DNA from: Opisthocomus hoazin
Lineage: Eukaryota > Chordata > Aves > Opisthocomiformes > Opisthocomidae
Assembly (NCBI RefSeq): GCF_030867145.1
Contig: NC_134433.1
Coordinates: 9,003,216-9,067,215, forward strand
Direction: 5' to 3'
DNA length: 64,000 nt
In this document: positions 31,401-43,300 of the stretch, in pieces
Position numbering within the stretch: position 1 is the first letter of the stretch
How the letters are laid out: the number at the start of each line of letters is the position of its first letter
Position numbers and translations under genes: made by a program
The notes under the pieces: model-generated
Told to the model about the DNA's origin: nothing
The model's input: the letters and a program-made list of their open reading frames with translations, nothing else
Databases searched by the model: none

Positions 31401-32873
31401 CTTGCATGTAGATCTAAAGTAAAAAAACATCTCTCCCTTGCATGAAGGAAGAGTTTGCGGGAAATGGCCGAGCGCTTGGCTGACAAGTATGAGGAAGCCA
31501 AAGAGAAGCAAGAAGACATCATGAACAGGTGAGCGCAAAGGACACCGTTCCATCACAGCTCGCCGCCTGCTCTGTCGCACTGTGCTGGTGTGGTAGCACA
31601 GACGGGCGGGTTAGGGGGGTCTCGGCACTGCTGCAGGGCCAGCCTGACCTTGGCCTTTAGAAACGCCACGTGAGGCGAGCCGAAAGAGGAAAGTCTTGAG
31701 CCCCCGAGGCTTGGGGAGGGGGGGCAGAAGCACAAGACTGGCGGTGTCTTAGTGTGCGGTAAGCTAATGCAGCCGCCTCTCCTGCTTTGTGCACCAAGGA
31801 TGAAGAAAGTGCTTCGGAGTTTCCACTCTCAGCTTCCCGTGCTCTCCGACAGTGAAAAAGATATGAAGAAGGAGTTGCAGACAATACATGACCAGCTGCA
31901 GCACCTGAGCAATGCCATCAGACAGGTGAGGGAGGGCGCTGGCTGGCTGGCAGGCGGGTGGTAGACACCACCGCATCACACCGGCAGAACACCGGCTGCC
32001 AACAGAGCAGCTTTGTGCTTCTGTGAAATGAGCAGCAACGTACTGAAATAACTCCTGATCTGTGTCAGTAATATAGACAGAACCTCTGCAACCCCGCATA
32101 AACTCTGAGACAGAAAGTCTGTGCACCTTCCTCGGTCCTAGCAGCAACATTCTCTTCTCTCTGTGGGAGGAGGAATGCAAGAGCAAGCAGAGTTTAACCC
32201 AAAGAGAATCCGTTCTTGCAGTGTGACACACCCCTTTGTAACTGTAACGCGCTTCCACTTCGACAGGCAGGACCCACACTGACTGGGGTTGTCTTTTTGT
32301 ACCTGGCTTCTAGGTTAAAATGAAAAAGGAATACCAGCAGCAGAAGATGGAAAAGGGTAGCAGCCCCCGCAAACCCAGCATCGCCCTCAGTGCCTACCAG
32401 AGCAAGTGCATCCAGACCGTCCTGAAGGAAGAGTAAGTCAAAGCCTGGAGCCTCCTGCAGAGGTCAGGCCCTGGCACTTGCATCAGCAATTCAGTCCCTG
32501 TTTCTGGGGTGCAGCCTGACCTCTGTGCTGTGCGGGGGGCTGCACCGTGCTGAGGGGGGCTGCAGTGTGACCTGCGCCAGCTCCCGACGGCAGCACAGCC
32601 CCAGCTCATGCTACGACTAAAGCAGATGTAGCTAAGTCTGCTTTTTGCCCAGGGATCTTTTGGCAGCCTGTAGCCAGCCCATAATTAACAAAAAGACGTG
32701 CAGTGGTGCTCCCGTTCTCTGCTGCTGCCATATGAAGTGTTTTCCTGCCTGGTTAGTTTTGAGCAAAAGTGACCTGCAGCCTTTTGACTTGGATTTGTTT
32801 CTCTTGAAGGGGCGAACACATAAGGGAAATGGTAAAACAGATCAATGACATCAGAAGCCGTGTGAACTTCTAA
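22448..32873 (+). CDS. NUP88: NUP88, nucleoporin of the cytoplasmic pore face (17 coding exons, complete)
   Basis: Coding exons: 22448-22684, 23108-23277, 23702-23827, 24047-24133, 24776-24952, 26051-26234, 26661-26811, 27491-27589, 27741-27831, 28774-28875, 29861-30019, 30414-30539, 31138-31203, 31448-31528, 31799-31925, 32314-32432, 32810-32873. They give 721 residues (human 741) with every junction in phase. The N-terminal two-thirds is the beta-propeller region, with near-identical blocks such as [33 protein letters not shown] and [19 protein letters not shown]. From about residue 545 the sequence becomes a charged heptad-like coiled coil ([42 protein letters not shown]), the part known to pack with NUP214 and NUP62. 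NUP88 anchors NUP214 and affects CRM1-dependent export. Exon 1 is the most diverged part. Intron 4 uses a weak donor, GG|GTTTGT. The gene shares a promoter with RPAIN and converges on RABEP1. Confidence 0.97.
22690..22930 (+). repeat. G-rich minisatellite in NUP88 intron 1 (about 50-bp unit)
   Basis: Near-perfect 50-bp units beginning GGGAGCGGGGCTGAGGGGAT recur from about 22739, flanked by shorter degenerate versions on both sides. The purine-rich strand is the NUP88 sense strand and begins right after the exon 1 donor. It creates long proline-rich open frames on the minus strand that are not genes. Confidence 0.9.
29375..29411. repeat. Perfect 13-bp inverted repeat, 11-nt loop, in NUP88 intron 10
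   Basis: GTATGACAGGTAC (29375-29387) is matched exactly by GTACCTGTCATAC (29399-29411). Two further G-T wobble pairs would extend the stem. It is not flanked by a recognised transposon. Confidence 0.8.
30826..30854 (+). repeat. Poly(G) tract of 29 nt in NUP88 intron 12
   Basis: An uninterrupted run of 29 G, preceded by a short CA stretch near 30772-30786. The length should be treated as approximate, since such homopolymers are often mis-sequenced. Confidence 0.85.
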
Positions 32874-33007
32874 CACGTCTGCGATGAGGAACCTACACCG
32901 CAAGGCTGGACGAGCTTTAATTTTCCCTGGTATTGCCCTGTGTATATTCACATTTGTATGTTGAACAATATGCCTTTTACTTATTATTTTGTAAAGATGG
33001 ACTGTGA

Positions 33008-33013
33008 AATAAA
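33008..33013 (+). terminator. NUP88: NUP88 poly(A) signal AATAAA
   Basis: AATAAA lies 135 nt past the NUP88 stop and is followed by U-rich sequence (CGCTTTTTTGCTTTTC around 33042-33057). The NUP88 3' UTR is therefore short, about 155 nt. Confidence 0.85.
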
Positions 33014-33287
33014 ATACTTTTGATAAGACTCATTACATGCTGCGCTTTTTTGCTTTTCTCCTGGAGACAGTGCAGCAGGTGCTTCACACGCAGTACGTCA
33101 CAGCGCAATACTCACAGCCAGCCGGGCAGTGGGGACTGCGGCTTCCTTCAGGAAGCTCCCCGGCGCTACTCGGGGAGTCTTCTCCTACCCCTGCTCCACG
33201 GCGCGGCTGCTGCGGGGGGAGGCCTGCAGCAGAAGGCAGAGTAGAAAGACCAGAGAAGCACACACACTTCAGCAGCTTTTTTCTTTT

Positions 33288-33293
33288 TTTAAT
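33288..33293 (-). terminator. RABEP1: RABEP1 distal poly(A) signal ATTAAA (minus strand)
   Basis: TTTAAT on the plus strand reads ATTAAA on the minus strand. It is followed on that strand by GAAGTGTGTGTGCTTC (near 33255-33270), a strong GU-rich downstream element. This places the RABEP1 3' end about 260 bp from the NUP88 poly(A) signal. Confidence 0.65.
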
Positions 33294-34534
33294 TGGGAAC
33301 ACTTTCTTCATAAAGGACACACCTTCAATACAGTTAAGAAATGGTTACACGGGAACCCTGTAGACAGCAGAATTCTACACCCACGACTGCACGGGACACC
33401 AACGGCTTGGCTCACGGGAATGCAGTATTCACTTCCAAACACGCGGTTCACCTTTATCCAAAGGCAGCTCCAGATCCACCTTGCCATCGAAAGGCCGAAT
33501 ATTTTTCTGCTGTAGACAAACTTCAGTGGACAATAAATAACTGCTGTCCCCTTCCCCCACCCCTTACAAAAGGTGACACGGTCAAGCTCAGTTTTGAAAA
33601 GTAGTACTGCACGGCTACAAAAGTGGCATGGTAAGAGGTGCCCAAGTAAAGCTGTAGGGAGAGGAGGGCTGTTAGTACCACGAGGTAACCAGGTTACCAG
33701 ACATGCTGCAAGAACACTTCTGTTTTTGTACAGATTGAGACTATACAAGTATAGGAATGCATACAAAACTTGATCCTGTCCCTTGCACAGTCCACATGAA
33801 CAAGCCACTCACCCTCTGGATCGTGGCTGACCTGCCAGGCCAGAAGCTGTGCCTGTTACGCAGCCGTGCCTTCTTACTAGGCGAGGAGAACCTACCACCC
33901 TGCTCAGGTCAAGCGCCAGCACACCAAGAACTGGAGGGAAGAGCATTTGCTTTCTGGTGTTTTATGAGTGATACCACCATGATCCACCCAGTGAACAGCT
34001 TCAGCAAGAGCTGACTGCACTTCATTTACAGTCTTTTAAACTTGCTCTGCAAATTTGGCACACTCCCCCTCTTGGTTTGTTTTGTTTTTAAAGGCCCCTT
34101 TCAGTTTCTGAAGTGCAGTAGAAGCCCGAGGTTCTGCTGCTGAAGCTGTGCCTTCCTTCCCCGGGAGGGACAGCCACTCTGGGCTGGCAGGACAGCCGTC
34201 TGTCCCGAGCACACTCCCGCAAAGTCAGGTTTCCAATTTAAAACTAACAAATATGCACTGGTTGGTGAGAAAGGTCACTCGCATTTCACAGTCACAGCTA
34301 GTACTCAAGCAGGAGCAAAGGCATTCAAGTGCACGATGGAATAAGGGGGTAAAAAGGAAAACAACTGTAGAGGAACCGTACACCCTTCCTCTCTAATCCA
34401 CAGGGAAGCTCCTTCGCTGACCCGTGCGGTGCCTGGTGTAGGAGCCAGGAGTCGGCACTGGCCCTTGCAGGCGCGTTCTCCCCTCGGCCCCCTCCGTGCC
34501 TCCAGCCTCCTCCAACCAGGCCAGCACCGTCCAC

Positions 34535-34577
34535 GCACACGCACACACACATGCACGCACACACACACGCACACACA
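34535..34577. repeat. CA-type microsatellite in the RABEP1 3' UTR
   Basis: An interrupted (CA)n / (GT)n tract with CACG and CATG interruptions is followed by a short A-run. On the RABEP1 sense strand it is GU-rich. Confidence 0.85.
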
Positions 34578-37301
34578 AAAAAAAAAGCAGAATGCTGTCC
34601 GGCAGCTGCTGTTTGTCACTGCGGCTGCGAGAGCTCACAAACCAGCTGCCCGCTGGCCTGCCTTCCCCTACAGTCTGCAGGCAGACACCCTGCAGGCACC
34701 ACCTGCAGTCCGACACCACCACGCCTTCAGAGCCCTGCCAACTAGTCGTAAAAACACACAAAGGAAAAGCCAGACCAGCCCTCTACTGTCTGAAACCATC
34801 TAAAGTGTTTCAAGCTTGCTACGGCCCCAGCTGTGCAGAGCAGACAGAAGGCAGGGTGCTGAGAAGGGGCACTGGCCGCTGGCCCAGAGGGATGCTGGAA
34901 GGCCATTAACCGCTGCCTTCCTCGCTCTCTTGCACTAGGAGGACAGTCCAGAAACTCAACCAAAAATTCTTTTTCTGCAGAGGTCTTCAGCTGCGGTTCC
35001 TCAAGCGTTCACCTTGCTGAGAAGATGTATACGCTTTGTTGCAATTTTGCCATACAACAACAGGCTTCCTCAAAAACTGCTGCACAGCTGAAGTATCAGT
35101 AACCAGTTAAGAGTTAGCTGTTGGGAAGGGAGGGAACATAGCAAAAAGCTTTTCCATCTGCAGCTCCTCATAAAGGCCTGTATTCTTCTCCTCCAAAGTT
35201 TATTGAACAGAATAGGACCCTAAACATTGGTAAACTGAATGCAGAACATCTGGTATTGGATTTATGCATCAGGAGGCAGCTGCTGTCACCTCACAGTTCA
35301 GCAAATATTGAGAAAGATTTAAAAACCCAAAATCTGGTAATAGCCAATTAATAACGAACCTAAGCCACATTTCAATTTCACTTTTAAGCGAAATTAAGTG
35401 TCATCTTAAGAAGATGACAACTCTGCCATCTATTAGTATAGTCTTTATTAAGGTAGGAAAAATGGCTCTTGGGTGTCAGGGTTATGACAGGAATTAATTG
35501 CTAGGGTGAATAAAATGCTTTAATTCTCACAATGAGTGACAAGGAACTGAACTTGTATGCTTCTTTTTGGCTGTTTTTAAGGCGTTCCTCTTCAAAACCA
35601 CTGGTTCTAACTTTATGTTAGTAGCAGGATATACACTGCTAAAAATAGGATTTAAGCACTTAAAATATAGTCACGTCCATTACAGTTTGGAGCATTTTCT
35701 GTCACTTCTGGTTTTCTTCATCACCTTCAGATTTATGGCCAAATATGTAAAGAAAAAAACAACAAGCAATGGAGGAAAGTCTAAGTTACAGATTTTGGAC
35801 AGTGATGATCTGCTCCTTCAGCCTCCTTTCTTTTAATGGAATTGTAAGTAGGGACCAATTCAAGGTCTCAGTTTGCACCACCAGTATTATCAACACCTCC
35901 AACCATACGTAAAACCATTGCTATCCATCTGTGTGTATGAAACTCCAGTAAAAGGAGAAAAAGGAGGAGGGATGGTTACGTTACTGCCATACATTTATAG
36001 ACCAAGAAACCCAAACCTAGCACCTGACTGATCACAAGAATTTCTTGCCTCTGCTGTCATGGTACACAGTGTAATTTAGATGTACGGTTACAGAAACATG
36101 GGACAGGGTAGGAGTCAGCTCCGAGCAACACCATGATACCCATGATACCATACTTTAAAGTAAGAGATGCACTGTACCTGTCAAACTTGAACCAGCAGAA
36201 TAATGCAGCTCCATCGCATTTGTGCTCTGTGACTGAGAGTGCACACGATCACGCCGACGCAGCAGCGGTGGGCCAGGCCGACTGCTTCATTCAGCACCTT
36301 CCCTCGACACCTGCCAGCGAAAGCCAGCAACTTTACAGCTGGTGTCAGTCACGGGAGCAAAGCAGCCCTGCTCAAACCCCATGCCAATGCTCAGGATATT
36401 TACTAGCTTTTTTTTTAAAAAAAACCCAAAAAAACAGAGAAGGGATTACAGGTACTGCTCAGCTTTAGAGATGACAAAGAACCAGTGGTAATTCCACATC
36501 CTAAATTACATTTGTGAAAAGATTACAAAACAGTGCATTTCTTGTGCTTTTCTTTAAATATCAGAATTCAATGGAAAAATTTCAAGGAGCTAAATTCTCA
36601 GTACATTTCTTATTTTTTTGGATTAGCATTTATCTGTTCAGGAGACACACAGCTCACTCATGTCCACCACATTTCGGCAGCATTCAGATTCTTCAACAGG
36701 AAGTCAATGGTAAAAGAAAAAAAACCAAACTACTGAGTTATGAAATAAGATCAATATCCAGTGTCCTGCTAATAAAGTCATATTTTAATATAAAATATTC
36801 ATACAGCATACTCTACACCTCATTCTCTCTGCTAGCTGAATACTGGTACTGACTATTCAAACAGAAAAACTTCAACCACTTTGCTCTTCAATGTTTTGGA
36901 GGGACAATATGGTTTCCAGCAGCTACTATGATCACAGTAGTGGGGGGGAAAGGAAAGAGGGAAAGACAGGGGGTACATGTTCCAAAACTCTATATTAGGT
37001 TACGAAGTTGGCTGAAAGAGGGGAAGTTTTTCAGAATGTAAGGACTGATCCCACTCAGTGGAACACGAAACACCGCACTCGTTAGTGTTTCCATTAGAAA
37101 GTTCTCCTTCCTACACCGCAAGTCACCCTTGCGCTCTCTTCCTGCCCAGTACGAAACCCTTCTCCCTCTAGAAACAAAACTTAGTCATCGCTTCCCTCTG
37201 TTGTCTTCTGCTCTTTCGGTTAGAGTTAAATAATAATTAATGTTGCTATAAAGATGAGTTAAAAACCCCAAACGCAGTCTTGGAGCCCGCTCATCAGAGT
37301 G

Positions 37302-40300
37302 TCATGTTTCAGGAAGCTGATTAATGTCCGTCAGTTTTGTGTCATTCAGGATTGCACGGATTCTCTCCAGGGAATCTGCCTGCCGGATCCGCTCCAGCTG
37401 CACCTACAGAAAACCAACAGATGCAATGAGCCAGGAAAACGTGCCGATGCAAGACCACAGACCCGCACCCAGCGCTGCGCCAACGGGCCCCGGCAGCAGC
37501 CCCTAGCACCGGTGCAAGCAGAAGAGATACCAAGTTACCACTGGCTGAAAAACGCAAGGCGAGAGGGAGCACAAGCTCAATTTAGAACCAAGAATTGGGG
37601 AAGGAAGACATAAGGCAGTTCTGTTTTTACAATAAAAAGCCCCTTTCTCAGGGGCTCAAACAAGCCTTCAGCATCACTCTATGTTTTGCCTAATAACCAG
37701 ACACTGACACCACACTGGCCAGGCAAACTGGAGGAGACGTGCAAAGCAACGTAAACTTTCACAGAAAGAACGGAAAGGAAGTACAGACCTAGCTAACACA
37801 TGCCTTCATGCCTCTCAGGATCAAAGCTAAAAAGCTCTTGGAGCAAATGTCCCATTTCCAAGCTCACTCCTGTTACTTGCTTTTCTATCAGATTATCAGA
37901 ATCAGAATTTCTGATAGATTCATCTTAGGCTATTTCTGAAATGCTGAAGAAGTGCCCAGCAGAACTGTCTTGAAATGAATGCAGAGAGATGACTTTTTTT
38001 TTTTTTTAAACATTCAAACTTTCACATTCGTCGTATTAGGACGTGGGCTTTCAGTTGTAAATTCCCTGCTAGCAGTTAATTGATTTTCAGCCCTCCTTCT
38101 CCAAGGCTGATACCTAATTTGGCCAGTGGACACTTCACACAAGTGATACTCACCCAGGCTCTCCACTGACAGGGTCAGGGAAGTAAATCACCCTCTCTGG
38201 CTATCAAGAAACCAAAATCCTCATTTGCTGGTGATCTCTCGTGTTGCACAGATCTTGTACTACGTAGTGGAGATAGCACAAACCATTGTTCAAACTGAAA
38301 GCACTAACTGCTGAGAAAATAATGTGTAATAACTGCTTAGGGGCAGAAAGAAAACACAAAAGACAGAGCTACAACACTTTTAGTGAGCTCATTACCGAAG
38401 GCCGACTAAACTACCTGCAAGTTTTGGAAGAGTGCACCGCACGTCTTCAAAGTGGTGTATAAGTTTTTGCTCCAAGAACTGCATAAATGTTTGCTTGCAG
38501 TATTAAAAAAAAAAAACAACAAAACAACAAAGAGAGGATGATGACAAGCAAGAAGCAACTTCACTAGTCAGGACAATGCAATAGTTTCCTTTGTTTACTA
38601 GACAGAGTTTAGCTGGACGGACAAAAGAGAACTGTGCTCTTTTGTTCTGTCCTACCTACTCCTCCAGAAACAGCCAGTCTCCTATATTCCTGTTTCAGTT
38701 TTCCAAATAAACCCTAACACTTGACTCAAAAAATCTGTATTTTCAATTCTGCTGAATTTCACCAAGTAGACTGGCCACGAACCCGAAGGCAACAGAGTGC
38801 AGAAATTCAGTACCGCCTTCATGAGCAAGATTTCCAGTAAGCTGGAATGTGGGGCAGGGGTGCAAATTCTAAAAACACAAGACACTGAAGACCAGACCAA
38901 TCCAGCCTGGCTCCCTGAGGAGACAATCAGTCACCCTACAAACACAAAAACTGCAGGTCCCTTCGCCCTGTCTACAGTCAACAGAGAGAGAGATCAGCCT
39001 GACAAACTGGAATGAGCCTGGATGAACACCCCTGCCAAAACTCCTCCCTTCAGCCACCTCTCGGTATCTCATCGCCAACCACAGGCTCCACTGTTTGGAG
39101 GAAACTCAAGGATAGCAACAGTGACAGTAGCAAGAGTAAGACTTTTAGACAGTAGGAATAGAAAGCAGTAAATACAACATGAAGAACCATTTCATATATT
39201 TAGATCAAACTTATTTTATACAGCTCTGGAGAAGTAAAGAAACAAAAGCAGCACCTTACAAATTGATTGCACTTCTCTCACCTGAAGCGTCTGAGAAAGC
39301 TTTACAAAATCTCTCTGCACTTGCTCACTGACATCCAATTCAGTCTGCAACCGCTGAGCTTTATTCTTCTCTTCAAATACCAGTTGTTCAAGGTTTGCCT
39401 GAAGAGAAAAGATTCTTTATGCTATGCTTAAACTGAATTAATAAAAGGGAGAAGCTTGTATAAACCGATTAAAGCATGATACTAGAGCAAAGAAGCATGG
39501 TTATTCTCAGAGCCTTGGCAAGAAATTAAACCAATCACTCTCTTTACACCTCAGTTCTCCTAACTGCAAACCCAGGGCCTAATACCCATCAGACAAACAT
39601 CCTCATTAGATTTGTTAAAGCATGAAAAAGCCTCATGTCTTTTAACAGCACTATGTACAAGGATCTCAAAATAAAAAAGCAGATTTTTGAGTTTTAATGA
39701 AATACGACCATAGTGAAGGGCAATAACCTGCTGGTGAAAATATAACTATCTTACTGTCTCGAGTTTTAGTTAAAAACTGCTTTGGAGAAGTAGAGGAAAA
39801 AAAAAAAAAAAAAAAGAAACCCGAGAGAGAGAAATCAGATCACAAGTAATTCATCTGACTGCCAAAGTAGGGCTCCTTCCTACAGCAACAACAAAACGAC
39901 ATTTATTCAAAAGTATCAAAGCATTCAAACCAAGGTTCAGTTAGTCAGAAAGCTTTCTATACACAGAAATGTTCCTGAAGCCTACCTTTGGAAGGCAATC
40001 CGAAAGAGACATTCAAGTTAGCAGCAATTCAGATCCACCGCCTTACAAATCCAAGTGCAACGTGCTTAGGATGAGGATTTAAACTGCATCCAGTGGATCC
40101 TATTTCACTGCCAGAATCTTATCAACATTCAAAAGCTTCCTTTGTCATTGTTTTGTAGTGTCACATTCTCTGATGACAGTTCAATCTCACAAAAGACACT
40201 TATATATACTTCATACCCAGACATCATAGCTACCTTTGCTGCAGTCTCCTTCTTCAGTTGTTCTTCTAGAGTGTTTTTTGTTTCCTGCAGACTCTGCAGC

Positions 40301-43300
40301 TGCTGCAGGTTTTCCTGTGAAGAACTTTCCAACTATATTATAATAATAAAAAAAGTATTAACTATACCTCCTAACATTTAATTTCTCACAGTCCCTCCAT
40401 ACAGGCAGTATAGCCTAAGTGTCTTGCCCAAGACTCAGAAACACACCTAAATAATCTCTCCTAGGGGCACAGAAAACACCTAAATAACATCTCTTTCTCC
40501 CCATTTCTTTTTGGAGCTGGAGAGAAATGGCCAAACCCAACATTTAGGTTATTATTAGGTAGCCTAACATTAGGTAGGAATTAGTTGACCCAATATTTCG
40601 GTTACAGATTAACCAACAGACACAACACCTTTTAAGGAACAGAATCACGAACGTGTCCCAGTCCTACACTGGCATCAACACAGCTATTTTGTACTTCAGA
40701 GTTCCTCTGAAATGGTCACAGGAGCTACACAGGTGCAGTTACAACACAGGTGCTCCGAAACTCTTAGTTGACACGAAGAGTTGCAATGGACTGAGAGTGT
40801 CCAGTACAGTGTCAGGGCCTCCAGTAAGGAAACTGGTGCAATTAGTGAGCACACTAAACATCATACAAAAATATATCTAAAGTGTTACTGAAACCTCAAA
40901 GGCAGTTTGGAAAAAAGTTCATTTTCTTTGATATGAACAGGTTGATGTCAACAAAGACATCAACACAACATCACCGATAGAGCTAGCAGAAAAAAAAAAA
41001 TCTCACTTGCTTTGTTTAGAAACTAAAACAAAAATTCCACAGTGAAAAGGCTCCTTACCTGTTCCTTTTCCATTTTTATTCTTTCCAGTTCAGCTTTTAA
41101 ACTGGAAATGGAAGCTGCAAAACAAGAATATTAAAGCTTAAATGCAGGAGAAGCACACAAAACTGGACAGACCCTGTTTACTTCTGTTAATATTTGAAGG
41201 AGAATTAAGCCCATGTGGCATCAAAGGTACCACAAAGATAAACAAATAATCGGACTTTTGTTTTCAGCTGCACAGCTTTGGTGTATCTGCTATAAAAAAT
41301 GGACAGTTTTAAAAATTGAGTTAAGTCTACTAATCACAAAATCAAGTCTTAATTTATCTTAATGGTTTCTAACATTCCTATTTTGAGACTGTTTTAGCCC
41401 TGCTCACCTATTTCTTCTTTGCAATTTTCTATTTCCAGCTGTAGAGTTTCTTCTATATTTTCTTTCAAATATTGTTCAGCTTGAATCTGTTCTTTTAAGA
41501 ATAAAATCTCCGCCTTAAGTTTCTCCTCAAGGTGATCTGCTGCTGTCCGCACACTAATTATGTCTTCACGATATTTTAAAATCAGCTCACGGAGCTCCTG
41601 AATGAACAATTAGCAAATATTTGTATTATGATCTTCAGATACACACAGTACTCTATTTATCATCACAGAAGCCAAAGACAAAGTTACACTACCCCAAGGT
41701 TTGTCCTACCATACCAGATCTCGCATCCAGCAAGGTATTAAAACAAAATCGCCAACAGTTTGCTTGGCCATAGCACATGAAGAACGTGTAAAGATTCGTG
41801 GCTCCACAGATTTATGACCCTCTCCTGCTGCCCTTCACCTTTTAAGCTTGACATGCTTGAGCATAAGGGAGTGGCCATGAAAAGGATGAAAAGGCTTATC
41901 ACTATTCAAGGCTCAGGATTATTGCTGGTCTTAATGCCCAGACAGAAATTAAAGTGACTGACTTCATGTATTGAAGCAATACCTATGTTGGAGCCATGAT
42001 GACTGAACACTAGTGTGCCCTGTTGCAAAACACAGCTTAAATTAGCTGAACTGGGATAAGCCCACACTCTACACGACAGAGCAGCTGTCAGGCCATAGTT
42101 CACTCATTTTATGATTATCTATCCATACCCTCAAGCATGCTCCTGGCACAGTGGGATCAGATGGCTGATTTTGTACATCATAGACTTAGAGGGTTAAAAT
42201 CCAGATTATTGTTGATTGCGTTATTTGAGTCAGCTTTTTGATAAAGACCATTCTTCCAGCGAGATCTAGTCACATGCGTTGTGTTAATGATTTTAAAATG
42301 TTTTACCTCTGCTGCTTCTGGTAGAATGAAATCTTCAGCTTGCTGTAAAGACACATGCAAGCTATGTTTTCCTTGAAGATTTTCGTTATCTTTTTGCAGT
42401 CTCACCAACTCTTCTGAAATCTGCTCCCTTGACTGGGTCAGGACAGCCTCCAACGTAAAGGAAATTATAAAGTCTCACTTAGGGTCGTGCACAGATCTCT
42501 TCATGCCCCGTTTACTAACACTGCTTTCAAAACTCTAGTGAATTGATATTCTTTGTAAAGAAGAGAAACAAAATGACTGTGTGGATCAACACGATCAGTT
42601 CTCTCTTGCCTGGCCTATGCACCAGAAATTAAGGCAAGATCAATCTTAACTGCATAGGCAGATAAGAGGAAACAAGTGATATACACAGCATTAAGTCTCC
42701 CAGTTCTCTTCCGTATTTATCCATTAGCTAGCTGTGCTCATGGAGGAGGGGAATCACATGTGGTTTTGGGAATTGGCAGTGATGTTTATTAAAACCACCT
42801 AACAACTCAGCTGTAAGATCAAGTTATTCAAAAACCTTAAACATTCATCCTGAAACTTTCCATGGTAGGCACCAGCCTCCCACTGTATTTTGAGGAAAAC
42901 ATCCAAACAGCTGATCCCTTGTGAAGAGAAAGGATTAAGAAAACATATTTTTGCTTGCAGTACAAAAAAAAAAAATAATTCAGTGAACTTTTCTGAGAGG
43001 AATGATTACTTTAGTATAGAGAAACACGGACTTGAACTCTGACAGAATCTGTCCTTTGTATTATAGGTGGAGAGCATGAAAAGCACATTCAGACCAATCC
43101 ATTTTCTGAGCCTCCTGCATCTCCATTAGGCACGCTCTCATGCATAACGCCAAACAGAACGTTTCTGCAAGCAATATCCTGATGTCCTACAGACAATTCC
43201 AGACCCTAGAAATGCAATACTGGGATTCATAAGAATGAATGCTCTTAGTCCCCACAAGGCTGTGCAAGGGAGGAAAAAAGAGGCAGCTTGATTCTAATAT

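Larger units (their letters stand above)
33272..37301 (-). other. RABEP1: RABEP1 3' UTR, about 4 kb (probable)
   Basis: From the RABEP1 stop (37302) down to the poly(A) region near 33288 there is no other gene and no obvious splice structure. Internal minus-strand AATAAA signals occur at 35444-35449 and 35199-35204, so shorter isoforms are possible. A CA-rich microsatellite lies at 34535-34577. The full extent is inferred, not shown. Confidence 0.6.

Noticed and set aside
37884-37918. 9-bp inverted repeat TCTATCAGA/TCTGATAGA in the last RABEP1 intron
   Set aside because: Short arms in AT-rich DNA, well within chance.
40525-40580. Repeated TTAGGTA-like words in a RABEP1 intron
   Set aside because: Too few and irregular to be a telomere-like or tandem array.
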